Shown one piece after another: positions 42,267-51,483 of a DNA stretch of 51,483 bases. Source of the DNA: Bacteroidales bacterium (GTDB lineage: Bacteria; Bacteroidota; Bacteroidia; Bacteroidales; UBA7960); assembly GCA_003552075.1 (NCBI GenBank), contig PUOJ01000035.1:1-51483 (forward strand), read 5' to 3'. The stretch's first letter is position 1, and every line of letters begins with the position of its first letter. A program made the position numbers and the translations under genes. The notes beneath the pieces were generated by a model. The model had not been told where the DNA came from. It made no database searches and worked only from the letters and a program-made list of their open reading frames with translations.

Positions 42267-42743
42267 TTAGTCGATCAGTGAGGAGATCATGGTTTCGCTT
42301 TCCTGCGATGCAACGCCCATCACTTCGGCAATCACGCCACCCATCATATTGCCCATCATGGCGGTGTTCATCCAGGATACATAGGTTTTGCCATCTGATT
42401 TTTCATAGATGGATACCCTGCAGGGCATCATCGAAGATACGATGCGCTCATCATCCAGTTCCAAAATTTTGCTCGCATGCTCAGGGTGGCAAAGTTCGAA
42501 CACTTTGGCATTTAACACCTCATAGCCATAGTTGTCCATGGTTTCCTTCATGTCGTGAATGGTGGGTATGGACCATCCCATGTCTTCAGCTGTTTGGGTG
42601 AATACTTCCACGGAGGTATCAAAATCATAATTGCTTTCTGCTTCTTTCAGCATCATTCCCGGGGCTGCCCTGTAAGCCGTTAATCCCATCAACAATACAC
42701 CAAGTACCAATCCGATGATTCCAAATAGATATTCTTTTTTCAT
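42267..42743 (-). CDS. DUF302 family protein, membrane-anchored
   Basis: N-terminal TM MKKEYLFGIIGLVLGVLLMGL; DTSVEVFTQTAEDMGWSIPTIHDMKETM; CHPEHASKILELDDERIVSSMMPCRVSIYE. Confidence 0.8.
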   Translation of the reverse strand: MKKEYLFGIIGLVLGVLLMGLTAYRAAPGMMLKEAESNYDFDTSVEVFTQTAEDMGWSIPTIHDMKETMDNYGYEVLNAKVFELCHPEHASKILELDDERIVSSMMPCRVSIYEKSDGKTYVSWMNTAMMGNMMGGVIAEVMGVASQESETMISSLID

Positions 42744-42880
42744 TTTTCTGTAGTTTTTATGGTTTACAATTTTTGTTGTTTGCCCTTTAGGATGCCAAAC
42801 ACATGCCATAAACCACATAATGTTGATATAGAATATTTAACGGAAAGTGTTTTCACAGGCTGACAGCAATAATGCACATA

Positions 42881-42944
42881 AGTTAACGCACTTTAGTTAA
42901 CAGTATTAACCCCAAGCATAATAAAAAGTTAACACAATATTAAC
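42881..42944. promoter_or_regulatory. Cluster of five (A)GTTAAC/ATTAAC motifs upstream of the DUF302 gene
   Basis: AGTTAAC at 42881,42895,42927; ATTAAC at 42905,42939. Confidence 0.45.
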
Positions 42945-43127
42945 TATTGAAGTCTCATGTGTGCTTTACTGGGTTCCTGGGTGTACCGGTATGCGCATAT
43001 ACGTGTGCTTTCAGGGCATGGGATACCCTTGGGCAGGAAAGTGCGTATATTGCATGTGTAAACACCAGGAGCGATTGGCCTTCCGTTCATTTGGAAGCAC
43101 ATAAATAAGTGGATTGATCCTGACTCT

Positions 43128-44735
43128 TTACATTCTGTAGACGCCGCTTACGGGTTCACCGTAAGGCTTATTGAGTGAGGTGGCGATAGCCATGGCGATC
43201 ACGTGCCGGGTCTGCATGGGTTCAATCACGCCGTCGTCCCAAAGCCGGGAAGAGCTGTAATAGGCTGAGCCTTCCTTTTCGTACTTGGCCAGGATACTTG
43301 CTTTCATCGCTTCGATTTCTTCTGGGTCGGGTTCTTTGCCAGCGGCTTTGAGTTGATCGGTTTTGACCTGTGCAAGCACATTGGCGGCCTGTTGCCCACC
43401 CATGACGGATATCCTCGATCCCGGCCACATAAAGAGGAAGTGGGGGTCGAAGGCCCTTCCTGCCATCGCGTAGTTCCCGGCGCCATAGGATCCACCGGTG
43501 ATGATGCTTATTTTGGGTACGCTGGCATTGGCTACTGCATGCACGAGCTTTGCCCCGTCGCGGGCAAGTCCGGCGTTCTCATAGGCCTTGCCCACCATGA
43601 AACCGGTGATGTTCTGCAGGAAAATGATCGGAATTTTTCGGAACGTACAAAGTTGGATGAAGTGTGTGCCTTTGAGTGAAGATTCGGCGAACAGGACACC
43701 ATTGTTGGCGATGATGCCTACTGGGTAGCCCATTACATGTGCGAATCCTGTCACCAGCGTGGTGGCATACCTGGCCTTGAATTCGTGGAACCGGCTGCCG
43801 TCGATGAGTCGGGCAATGATCTCATAGGGGTCGGTTTGTTTTTTAGGATCTGTCTGGAGGATGCCTGGCAACTCGTCCGGTGCGTATTGGGGCTCAACAG
43901 GCTTTTGTTTTTCAAGCTTTTGCTGTGGCCCATGTTGCAGGGTTTCAAAGATGCTTCTGCAGATGGACAAGGCGTGTTGGTCGTTTTCAGCAAAATGGTC
44001 TGCCACGCCGGATTTTGTAGTATGGACTTCTGCACCGCCAAGTTCTTCCGGCGTGACTTCTTCGCCGGTGGCTGCCTTGACGAGGGGTGGTCCGCCAATG
44101 AAAATGGTACCCTGATTCTTTACAATGATGGTTTCGTCGCTCATGGCGGGGATGTAGGCTCCACCTGCGGTGCAGGATCCCATTACCAGGGATATTTGCG
44201 GGCAGCCCTGGGCGGATAAGCGGGCCTGGTTAAAAAAGATGCGGCCAAAATCATCGCGGTCGGGGAATACTTCGGCCTGGTTAGGCAGGAATACCCCACC
44301 GGAATCCACCATATAGATGCAGGGCAGGTTATTCTGCATGGCGATCTCCTGCGCCCTGATGTGTTTTCTGATCGTCTCTTTGACGTAGGTGACGCCTTTT
44401 ACAGTGGCATCATTGGCTATGATGATGACTTCCCGGCTGTGGATCACACCAATCCCGGTCACGATTCCGGCACCCGGAAAACTGTCCTCGTACTGGCCAT
44501 AGGCTGCCAATGTTGAAAGTTCAAGGAAGGGGGTTCCCGGATCAATCAGCAAATCGATGCGTTCACGTGCCAGCAGCTTACCCCGGCTACGGTGTTTTTC
44601 CCTTGCGTGTTCGGGTCCGCCCTGCATCACCTGGTGCATCACTTTGCGGTGACGGTCCAGCAGCTCCTGGTAGTGCTTTTCATTTTCCTGAAATTCTTTG
44701 CTGCCGGTTTCTATGTTTGATGAGAGTGTGTACAT
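43128..44735 (-). CDS. Acyl-CoA carboxylase carboxyltransferase subunit (methylcrotonyl-CoA carboxylase beta-like)
   Basis: [65 protein letters not shown]. Confidence 0.9.
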   Translation of the reverse strand: MYTLSSNIETGSKEFQENEKHYQELLDRHRKVMHQVMQGGPEHAREKHRSRGKLLARERIDLLIDPGTPFLELSTLAAYGQYEDSFPGAGIVTGIGVIHSREVIIIANDATVKGVTYVKETIRKHIRAQEIAMQNNLPCIYMVDSGGVFLPNQAEVFPDRDDFGRIFFNQARLSAQGCPQISLVMGSCTAGGAYIPAMSDETIIVKNQGTIFIGGPPLVKAATGEEVTPEELGGAEVHTTKSGVADHFAENDQHALSICRSIFETLQHGPQQKLEKQKPVEPQYAPDELPGILQTDPKKQTDPYEIIARLIDGSRFHEFKARYATTLVTGFAHVMGYPVGIIANNGVLFAESSLKGTHFIQLCTFRKIPIIFLQNITGFMVGKAYENAGLARDGAKLVHAVANASVPKISIITGGSYGAGNYAMAGRAFDPHFLFMWPGSRISVMGGQQAANVLAQVKTDQLKAAGKEPDPEEIEAMKASILAKYEKEGSAYYSSSRLWDDGVIEPMQTRHVIAMAIATSLNKPYGEPVSGVYRM

Positions 44736-44754
44736 GGGATCCTGGGGTTTTTAT

Positions 44755-44802
44755 ATCATGTCAAAAAGTCGAAATGTCGAAAGGTCAAAAAGTCGAAAGG
44801 TC
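44755..44802. repeat. 8-nt-phased degenerate array (AAAAAGTC GAAATGTC GAAAGGTC AAAAAGTC GAAAGGTC)
   Basis: Strict 8-nt spacing of GTC; same family and same boundary (TCCGGGTxTGC) as 13943-14006. Confidence 0.87.
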
Positions 44803-44913
44803 CGGGTATGCCAAGCTTAATGGGTTTTTGCTAGTTCCCGGGCTGCTGTTGCATTACCCGGCATCGATATTTGCCTTTTTGCAAAAATAAGGTTTAATTG
44901 AGAAGGCGGTCGT

Positions 44914-46194
44914 CTAAAGGCGTCCCATTTTTTTCCATAGTCTTCGGGCATGTTGCTGCGCCTGGTTCAGCACAGCGGGCGCATCGACGGTTTGCACCTC
45001 CCTGTCTTTAACCAGGATGCGGCCTTTACTGATCACGTCACGGACATGGGATGCATCCAGACCGAATATGAAATGGCCTGTGAAGTTTTCTTTGGTAACC
45101 TCGGTAGGGCTGTCATAATCGAGCACCACCAGGTTGTTGTCTCCATCGCCACGGAAATCATTGGACTGCAAATATCGGTGCACATTTCTGAACCGCTGGT
45201 AAGCGCTGTCAAAATGGATGCTGTCGTGCAGTTGTCCCGTAAAAAACGCAGCTTTTGCGCTTCTGATCATGTCGGAATGCATGCCGTCGGTGCCAAGCAT
45301 GATCTGGTCTCCAAGGTCTTTGCCGGAAAAGGCACCCACTTTGTTTTTGAGGTTGCTTTCCATGTTTTGGGCAATCCAGCAGGGTTTTTTGCTGATCATT
45401 TTTCGCTCCCGGGCGTCGAGATGAAGGCCGTGTACCAGGATGGTTTTGGGCGAATCGATTACGCCTGCTTCATTCAGACGTTGGGTGACCTGCTGATAGT
45501 AGGTTTGCAGGCAGTGCTCCTGGTCGTATTTGTCTTCAGCCAGGTGCATGTGAATGCCGGTCTGGTGCCGATTCATAAGATCCACGGCTTTTGCCAGCGT
45601 GTCGGGCTCAACCGTAAAAGATGCATGCAGGCCCACAAGGCCTTGATTTAAGGTAAGATACCTTTCGTTTTCCCTGAGGCCTTGTTCGGCTTTTTTCTTT
45701 CCACCCCGGTCGGTGACTTCATAGCATAAGAGGTGGCTGATTCCCACCTCCTCAAAGGCTTTTGCTATAATGTCCAGTGAACCCGCGATGTGGTTTGGTG
45801 AGGCATGGTGGTCGATTACGAAGGTGGTGCCCGCCCTGGCAGCGGCAATCGCCGTAGCCAGGGCGCTGTAGCGGATGCTTTCCTCATCCAGGTTCTGGTC
45901 CAGGGTCCACCAGATGTACTTCAATATCTCCCTGAAGTCTGCTGGTGGCTCAGGAGGTGGGGGCATGCCCCTGGCAAGGGCCGAATACACGTGATGGTGC
46001 CCCGATGCAAATGATTTGGTCACCAGTTTTCCCGAGCAGTCTATCGTTTCATGCCGGCTTGCTTCCGCGAGCTCTTTGTCATCTTTCAACCAGCGGATGC
46101 CGCCCTTTGGTCCTTCCTCCACGAGAAGGTCACCAGTTCGGAAATCAAGGGTGTCCCATGCAATGAATGTGGTGTTTTTTAGTAAAATGTCCAT
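44914..46194 (-). CDS. Amidohydrolase, SsnA-like
   Basis: SGHHHVYSALARGM; IHMHLAEDKYDQEHCLQTYYQQVTQRL; NMESNLKNKVGAF; LGTDGMHSDM. Confidence 0.82.
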   Translation of the reverse strand: MDILLKNTTFIAWDTLDFRTGDLLVEEGPKGGIRWLKDDKELAEASRHETIDCSGKLVTKSFASGHHHVYSALARGMPPPPEPPADFREILKYIWWTLDQNLDEESIRYSALATAIAAARAGTTFVIDHHASPNHIAGSLDIIAKAFEEVGISHLLCYEVTDRGGKKKAEQGLRENERYLTLNQGLVGLHASFTVEPDTLAKAVDLMNRHQTGIHMHLAEDKYDQEHCLQTYYQQVTQRLNEAGVIDSPKTILVHGLHLDARERKMISKKPCWIAQNMESNLKNKVGAFSGKDLGDQIMLGTDGMHSDMIRSAKAAFFTGQLHDSIHFDSAYQRFRNVHRYLQSNDFRGDGDNNLVVLDYDSPTEVTKENFTGHFIFGLDASHVRDVISKGRILVKDREVQTVDAPAVLNQAQQHARRLWKKMGRL

Positions 46195-46272
46195 AGAACA
46201 ATTTTGTTTTCAAGTGTATATGTTTTTTTGAATAATTCCATTCAGTAAAGTGAATGCCCCGTCGTGATTTTT

Positions 46273-46291
46273 GTTTACAAAAAGTGTAAAC
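46273..46291. promoter_or_regulatory. Perfect 7-bp inverted repeat GTTTACA-N5-TGTAAAC upstream of the ssnA-like gene
   Basis: Direct reading: GTTTACA AAAAG TGTAAAC, about 80 bp upstream of the start codon. Confidence 0.6.
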
Positions 46292-46313
46292 CTAATTCAG
46301 GCCGACATAATCC

Positions 46314-46355
46314 TTCTTTCTTCTTACTTTATACTGCTTACTTCTTACTACCACT
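46314..46355. repeat. 7-nt-phased array (TTCTTTC TTCTTAC TTTATAC TGCTTAC TTCTTAC TACCACT)
   Basis: TAC/TTC ends every 7 nt; 15 nt beyond the XDH-like stop codon. Confidence 0.82.
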
Positions 46356-46370
46356 ACCCCGAGCCAATGA

Positions 46371-48929
46371 TCAACCCCGCTTAACCGGCAGCTCCTTCTT
46401 CATCTCCCCATCATACGCCGCATACGCATTGGCCACGGCGGCGGCCGTAGGAACCATGCCGATCTCCCCGATGCCCTTGGCGCCGTATGGGCCATGGGGA
46501 TCCTTGGCTTCTACACCAATGACTTTCACCGGGGGCATCTCTTTGGCACGGAGAATACCCAGGTCTTTGTATTTAAAACTTAAAGGTACCCCTTTCTGCA
46601 TTTTCAGGTCTTCCTGCAGGGCATACCCCAGGCCCATGTGCACGGAACCCTCAATCTGTCCTTCAAAAAGGGTGGGGTTCATGATCTTTCCGGCATCATG
46701 GGCGGCGATCACCTTGCTGATTTTGCCAGCATCATCAAGAACAGCCACCTGGGCGGCATAACCATATGCAAAATGAATAATTGGGTCTCTGACCTGGTCC
46801 CCCGGTTTACTTGTCCAGTCGCAGACGTATTGGCCATGATATACCTTGCCTGTCAGGTTTTCTGGGATGCTGTTCCTGTTATTTTGGAAAGGCAGCTCTT
46901 TCCGGATCTTGTCTGCCGCATCGAGAATGGCGTTCCCAAGAAGGGCTGTGCCCCTTGAGGACGTGGTCATTCCGGTCGGAACGTCATACCGGGTGTCTGC
47001 CTGCACCTCAATGATTGCCGGATCGATTCCGGTTTCCTGGTGCAGGGTTTGGATGGCCATGGTGTGGATTCCTTGTCCCATTTCGGTCCAACCATGGTGG
47101 ATGATCACTTTTTCCGGGCTGCGAAACTCGATTTTGACACTGCTTTCGTCGGTCATGGCATTGCCCACTCCCGAATTTTTTATTGCACAGGCGATGCCGG
47201 CGTATCTGGCTTTCTGGAAGTCATCTTTTACCGCCAGCAGGCAATCACGCAGGCCCACGCCTTCCAATTTTTGCCCTGTGGCCGTCCTGGCACCATCGTG
47301 CAGGGCATTGTCATATCTTATCTGCCAGCGGTCGAATCCGCCTTTTTTGCAGAGGTCATCGATGCAGGCTTCAATGGCAAAAACTACCTGCGGCACCCCA
47401 AAGCCCCGCATGGCGCCGGTTGGTATGTTGTTGGTATATACGGTATCCGAGGTGATCTCCACGTTGGGAACCACATACGCACCAGTGGCATGTCCTACGA
47501 CCCTTTCCATCACCTTGGTGCCTACGGATGCATATGCCCCGGTGTCGCCTGTTGCGCACATTTTCAGCGCAGTAAGCCTCCCTTGCTGATCGCAGGCCAG
47601 TTTCATGTCCATCTTGACTGCATGGCGTTTGGGATGCATGCGGATGGACTCTTGCCGGGTAAGGTGAACCTTCACGGGTTTATTCAGCAGGTATGCAAAC
47701 AGACTGGCATGTCCCTGGACACTGAGATCCTCTTTCCCGCCAAACCCCCCGCCATTAGACACCTGCGTCACCCTGACATCCTTTTCAGCCAGGTCGAGGA
47801 TGGCGGCCACCTGTTTGCGGTCCACGTAGACTCCCTGGCCCTGGCTGTAAAGGTGCACACCATCTCCTTCGGGCAGCGCTGCCGCACATTCCGTTTCCAT
47901 GAATGCGTGTTCGATGAAAGGGGTGGAGAAGTGGGCTTCGGATACAAAGGCGGCATCATGAAAAGCTTTTTTTGTGTCACCTGAGGCGATCCTGGCCGAT
48001 TCCAGGAGGTTGGACTTGCCCGGATGAACTTCCGGGGCATCGGGTTGAAGGGCTTCCTCGGGAGCACAAACCGGCTCCAGCACTTCGTATTCCACTTGAA
48101 TTGCCGCGGCAGCCTTCCTGGCCAGCTCCTCCGATTCGGCTACCACTCCCGCAATCACATCGCTGATGCAGCGTGTGGTTTCTCCTGTCTTGATCATCAG
48201 GGGCCAGTCGTCGAATATCAGGCCGTTATACCGCCTGCCCGGGATGTCGTCGGCGGTAAAAACGCGGATCACGCCTTCCATGTTGGCTGCATCGCGGGTA
48301 TCGACGGACAGTACCCTGGTTTTTGGGTGGTCGCTGAAACGAAGGGCCCCGAAGGCCATCCCATCGAAAAAGAGGTCATCCACGAAGGGACGATCGCCCA
48401 GGGCTGTTTCCACTGCCTGGTATTTCGGCCAGCGTTGGCCCACGGCGGCATTATTTACATCCATGGCCTTCTCCTCCTGCTCATCCAGTGCCCGCTCAAT
48501 GGCCTCAAGGATTTTGATATAGCCGGTGCAACGGCAAATGTTCGGGTTGATGGCCTTTACGATTTCCTCCCTGGAGGGGCGCTGCTTTTGCTCAAAGAGC
48601 TTTTTGCTTCGCATGATGAAGCCCGGTGTGCAGAAACCGCACTGCACGGCACCGTGCCGGGCAAACATATGTCCGATCATGGCCCGGAAATCTTCAGGCA
48701 GGCCTTCGGTGGTCAAGATAGTGGCTCCATCCAGGCTTTTAAACCGGGTGCGGCATGCAAGTTTTGGCTTCCCGTCCACTTCAATGGTACAGGCACCGCA
48801 GCTGCCCTCGCCGGAACAACCGTCCTTGGGCGAAGTGATGCGTAGCTCATTCCGCAACCAGGGGAGGAGCATCGCTTCCGCATTGCCATCGTACTGATGT
48901 TTCTTGCCGTTGATGGTGAAGGTTATCAT
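46371..48929 (-). CDS. Xanthine dehydrogenase-family protein: fused 2Fe-2S and molybdopterin-binding subunits
   Basis: CSGEGSCGACTIEVDGKPKLAC and CGFCTPGFIMRSK...NPNICRCTGY, then molybdopterin domain VTQVSNGGGFGGKED, GAMRGFGVPQ. Confidence 0.9.
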   Translation of the reverse strand: MITFTINGKKHQYDGNAEAMLLPWLRNELRITSPKDGCSGEGSCGACTIEVDGKPKLACRTRFKSLDGATILTTEGLPEDFRAMIGHMFARHGAVQCGFCTPGFIMRSKKLFEQKQRPSREEIVKAINPNICRCTGYIKILEAIERALDEQEEKAMDVNNAAVGQRWPKYQAVETALGDRPFVDDLFFDGMAFGALRFSDHPKTRVLSVDTRDAANMEGVIRVFTADDIPGRRYNGLIFDDWPLMIKTGETTRCISDVIAGVVAESEELARKAAAAIQVEYEVLEPVCAPEEALQPDAPEVHPGKSNLLESARIASGDTKKAFHDAAFVSEAHFSTPFIEHAFMETECAAALPEGDGVHLYSQGQGVYVDRKQVAAILDLAEKDVRVTQVSNGGGFGGKEDLSVQGHASLFAYLLNKPVKVHLTRQESIRMHPKRHAVKMDMKLACDQQGRLTALKMCATGDTGAYASVGTKVMERVVGHATGAYVVPNVEITSDTVYTNNIPTGAMRGFGVPQVVFAIEACIDDLCKKGGFDRWQIRYDNALHDGARTATGQKLEGVGLRDCLLAVKDDFQKARYAGIACAIKNSGVGNAMTDESSVKIEFRSPEKVIIHHGWTEMGQGIHTMAIQTLHQETGIDPAIIEVQADTRYDVPTGMTTSSRGTALLGNAILDAADKIRKELPFQNNRNSIPENLTGKVYHGQYVCDWTSKPGDQVRDPIIHFAYGYAAQVAVLDDAGKISKVIAAHDAGKIMNPTLFEGQIEGSVHMGLGYALQEDLKMQKGVPLSFKYKDLGILRAKEMPPVKVIGVEAKDPHGPYGAKGIGEIGMVPTAAAVANAYAAYDGEMKKELPVKRG

Positions 48930-48944
48930 GGATTAGGTTTGAGG

Positions 48945-48972
48945 TTCTTACTACTTACTTCCTACTTCTTAC
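48945..48972. repeat. 7-nt-phased array (TTCTTAC TACTTAC TTCCTAC TTCTTAC) overlapping the 3' end of the threonine-synthase-like CDS
   Basis: Four consecutive heptamers; same family as 46314-46355. Confidence 0.85.
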
Positions 48973-50205
48973 TCTCTCTCCCACTGCCTCCAACGTCGGT
49001 ACCACAGCCTCCGGCACTTCCAACGCCCCCTTGATGGCTTTCAGGTCTTTCAGTCCGCTGCCGGTAGACATCACCACATTGTTGGAACCGGTGGGGAGTT
49101 TGTCATCCCTTTCATATCTGAGTAATCCTGCATAGGCAGCTGCTGCTGCGGGTTCTGCAAAGATGCCCGTATTGCGCGCCATCACGGAAGCTGCCTGCAT
49201 GATCTCATCATCGCTTACACTGAGCCATTCTCCGCCATAGGTCTTCAGAAACTTTTTGGCCATGTTGAAATTGCGGGGTACATCCACGGAGATGGAGTCG
49301 GCCAGTGTACTACTTGCTTTGGCCTCGAAAGTATCTGAATCCATGTTTCGCACCAGGTTATCGCTTTTTTCCGCCTGAACGGCTACAATGACCGGTACCT
49401 TTTCCATGAAGCCGAGTTTTACCAGGTCTTCAAATCCTTTATAGATACCGGAAATGATCACACCATCGCCCACGGAAACAAATATTCTGTCCATCTCTTT
49501 GCCCTGCATCTGGTCAAAAAGCTCAAAAGCGGCGGTTTTTTTCCCTTCAATGGTCAGCGGGTTGTATCCGGTATTCCTGTTAAACCAGCCATGTGTATCG
49601 GACAGGGCTATGCTGAGGTCAAAGGCCTGGTCGTATGTGCCTCTTACCGGCAGTATTTGCGCACCGTACATCATGATCTGGCTCACTTTGGCCTCGGGTG
49701 CTGTATGAGGCACCAGCACCACTGCTTTTTGCCCTTGCGATGCGCAAATCCCGGCAATGGATGATCCGGCATTGCCCGTGGAAGCAGCCACGATCGTATC
49801 GATCCCATTTTCTTTGGCATAGGCCGATACGAGGGCAGATGCCCTGTCTTTGTAAGAGAAAGTGGGGTTTTGGCTGTCGTCCTTTATGAAAAGATGGTAA
49901 GGCAAGGTTTTGCCGTTCATAATCTTGAATGGATACAAAGGGGTATTGCCAATACGCAGCGGGGGATAACTCTCAGCGGTTTTTACCGGGAGTATATCGG
50001 TGTAAGCATTTGTCTTTAGGGATTTGAAAACCCTGACATTCCGGGTAATGGCATCATAATCATAAAGCGTTTTCAATGCGCCGGGTGGTGGTTTCCCTTC
50101 AACCTGTTTGTCGCCGCAGGTCTTGCAGAGATATATAACTCCTTTGTCTACGGCATGTTGTTTCCCGCAGTCCACACATTCAAATAGAAAATGATCTGCC
50201 ATCAT
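48955..50205 (-). CDS. Threonine synthase-like PLP enzyme with N-terminal zinc-ribbon-like motif
   Basis: FECVDCGKQHAVDKGVIYLCKTCGDKQ; DDSQNPTFSYKDRAS (PLP lysine), AASTGNAGSSIAG. Confidence 0.85.
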   Translation of the reverse strand: MMADHFLFECVDCGKQHAVDKGVIYLCKTCGDKQVEGKPPPGALKTLYDYDAITRNVRVFKSLKTNAYTDILPVKTAESYPPLRIGNTPLYPFKIMNGKTLPYHLFIKDDSQNPTFSYKDRASALVSAYAKENGIDTIVAASTGNAGSSIAGICASQGQKAVVLVPHTAPEAKVSQIMMYGAQILPVRGTYDQAFDLSIALSDTHGWFNRNTGYNPLTIEGKKTAAFELFDQMQGKEMDRIFVSVGDGVIISGIYKGFEDLVKLGFMEKVPVIVAVQAEKSDNLVRNMDSDTFEAKASSTLADSISVDVPRNFNMAKKFLKTYGGEWLSVSDDEIMQAASVMARNTGIFAEPAAAAAYAGLLRYERDDKLPTGSNNVVMSTGSGLKDLKAIKGALEVPEAVVPTLEAVGERVRSRK

Positions 50206-50613
50206 AAAGTATCAGCTTGCCTTCGGTTAAACTGCCAATTTATTAAAATTTACTGAATTACTTTACTTGTAAGCAAGATATTTCCTATGTCAATTTTATA
50301 AGGTTCACAAAATCAAACCAAAAAACTTGATGATTGAATGCGTTATTCCTTCTAATTATTCATCAAGCTAAAGAAGCGGGTGCTTTTAAAGCCCATCCCG
50401 ATCATGTTCGCATTAGATAATCATTCCCTCTGCGACAAGCCCTCGCGGTGAGAATACATATGCTTTTTTTATGAACAATAATCCCATACAATGTAAAATT
50501 TACAGAAGTTATTCAAAAAACATAAAGTCTTGACAAATAAATATATACATGACAATATATCTTTTTCGTTGTAATTCAGCATTTTAACGTATCAAGCTAC
50601 CTTCATCAATGTA

Positions 50614-50636
50614 TTTAACTGCAAAAAACAGTTAAA
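50614..50636. repeat. 8-bp inverted repeat TTTAACTG-N7-CAGTTAAA in the long AT-rich gap
   Basis: Direct reading of TTTAACTG CAAAAAA CAGTTAAA. Confidence 0.5.
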
Positions 50637-50978
50637 AAACATTTCCTGTGATTTGTTTTATAAAAAAATATTTGCGTAATTCGCTATTGCAAAACAGAAA
50701 GCTATATGTTATTTTTCTTTTACCAAGTAGCAAAAGTATGGCGAAACTGCACTTGCTATGACATTTTTGCATAGGTAAAAATTTGTTTTTCCAATCATGT
50801 GCAAACATGCAAATGAAACGGATAAGAAAATATCTTTTTATTAAATAAGATTAGATGAGTTGAAGACAAAAATGATCGATAAAAACTGAAGTAGCCATGA
50901 ATATTCAGGAATAAGTTTTTTATTTAATACATGGAGGTCCGTTTGCTTTGTTTCATTTATAATTAATATCAATATGCG

Positions 50979-51483
50979 ATGAAAAGAATTCTACTTATTT
51001 CCATCCCAACAATTTTCTTATTTCTTATTTTTTCATTGGAAACGAATGCCGGACAGAATACAATTTTTGTGTCCGGTTACGTTCAAGGCGAATGGACTGA
51101 TACAGTAATAGTTCACAATGACATTACGCTTCATGCTGATGATTTGCTGACAATCCACCAGGGGGCTGTGATCGAATTTAAAGGGGGTGCAGGATTTTTA
51201 GTGAAGGGCACATTAATGATTGCAGATGATGGACAGCAGATTGACACAATCACCTTTACAAATCATCATGATCATGAAAAATGGAACGGTATATCAATCG
51301 AATCTGATAAGACACCTGATACCTTCGACTATTTTAGGATTGAAAATGTTGATGAAAATAAAAACGCATTGACACTCGGGCAACACACAATTGTTGAAAC
51401 AATCAGACATGCCACATTCGAAAATTGTGGGACTGCCATTTATGCAAATGCTGGATCCAAACTTAATTCAATCGAGCACGTAA
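50979..51483 (+). CDS. N-terminal part of an exported right-handed beta-helix-type surface/secreted protein (truncated by window end)
   Basis: Translated by hand: MKRILLISIPTIFLFLIFSLETNAGQNTIFVSGYVQGEWTDTVIVHNDITLHADDLLTIHQGAVIEFKGGAGFLVKGTLMIADDGQQIDTITFTNHHDHEKWNGISIES... Confidence 0.75.
   Translation, partial: MKRILLISIPTIFLFLIFSLETNAGQNTIFVSGYVQGEWTDTVIVHNDITLHADDLLTIHQGAVIEFKGGAGFLVKGTLMIADDGQQIDTITFTNHHDHEKWNGISIESDKTPDTFDYFRIENVDENKNALTLGQHTIVETIRHATFENCGTAIYANAGSKLNSIEHV

Noticed and set aside
47040-48845. Long plus-strand ORFs (314 and 273 aa) antisense to the XDH-like gene
   Set aside because: Shadow ORFs of a GC-richer coding gene with clear domain motifs on the minus strand.

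Overview
The window looks like a Bacteroidota (Bacteroidetes) chromosome segment dominated by housekeeping genes. Recognisable genes include rpmG, a DUF4295 protein, ftsY, rimO, pgm, mltG, dapF, htrA, two rpoD-type sigma factors, pyrD, purB, yidC, pyrG, rpe, pnp, rpsO, an SSS symporter with a porin, an MFS transporter, an ABC exporter, an acyl-CoA carboxylase, and an XDH-like/SsnA-like/threonine-synthase-like cluster. I saw no CRISPR array, rRNA, tRNA or recognisable transposase or prophage gene. The most unusual signal is in the gaps between genes. At least seven places carry short degenerate arrays with strict 7-nt (sometimes 8- or 6-nt) periodicity: 2906-3155, 13943-14006, 14118-14246, 40872-40934, 44755-44802, 46314-46355 and 48945-48972. 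The unit sequence differs between sites, but families recur: GCCAAYA/TRTTGGC at two loci, GACYTTTY octamers at two loci with a shared 11-bp boundary, and TTCTTAC at two loci. One array changes from GCCAACA to CTTCAAA while keeping the 7-nt phase, then becomes TTAACC hexamers. Arrays sit close to start or stop codons, and one overlaps the end of a CDS. Other candidates are a ~160-bp imperfect palindromic element at 21611-21771 with a partial end copy at 34771, a 13-bp inverted repeat overlapping a likely promoter between pnp and the second sigma gene, and candidate operators upstream of ssnA and the DUF302 gene. All calls are from reading the sequence and supplied translations; no database search was run.
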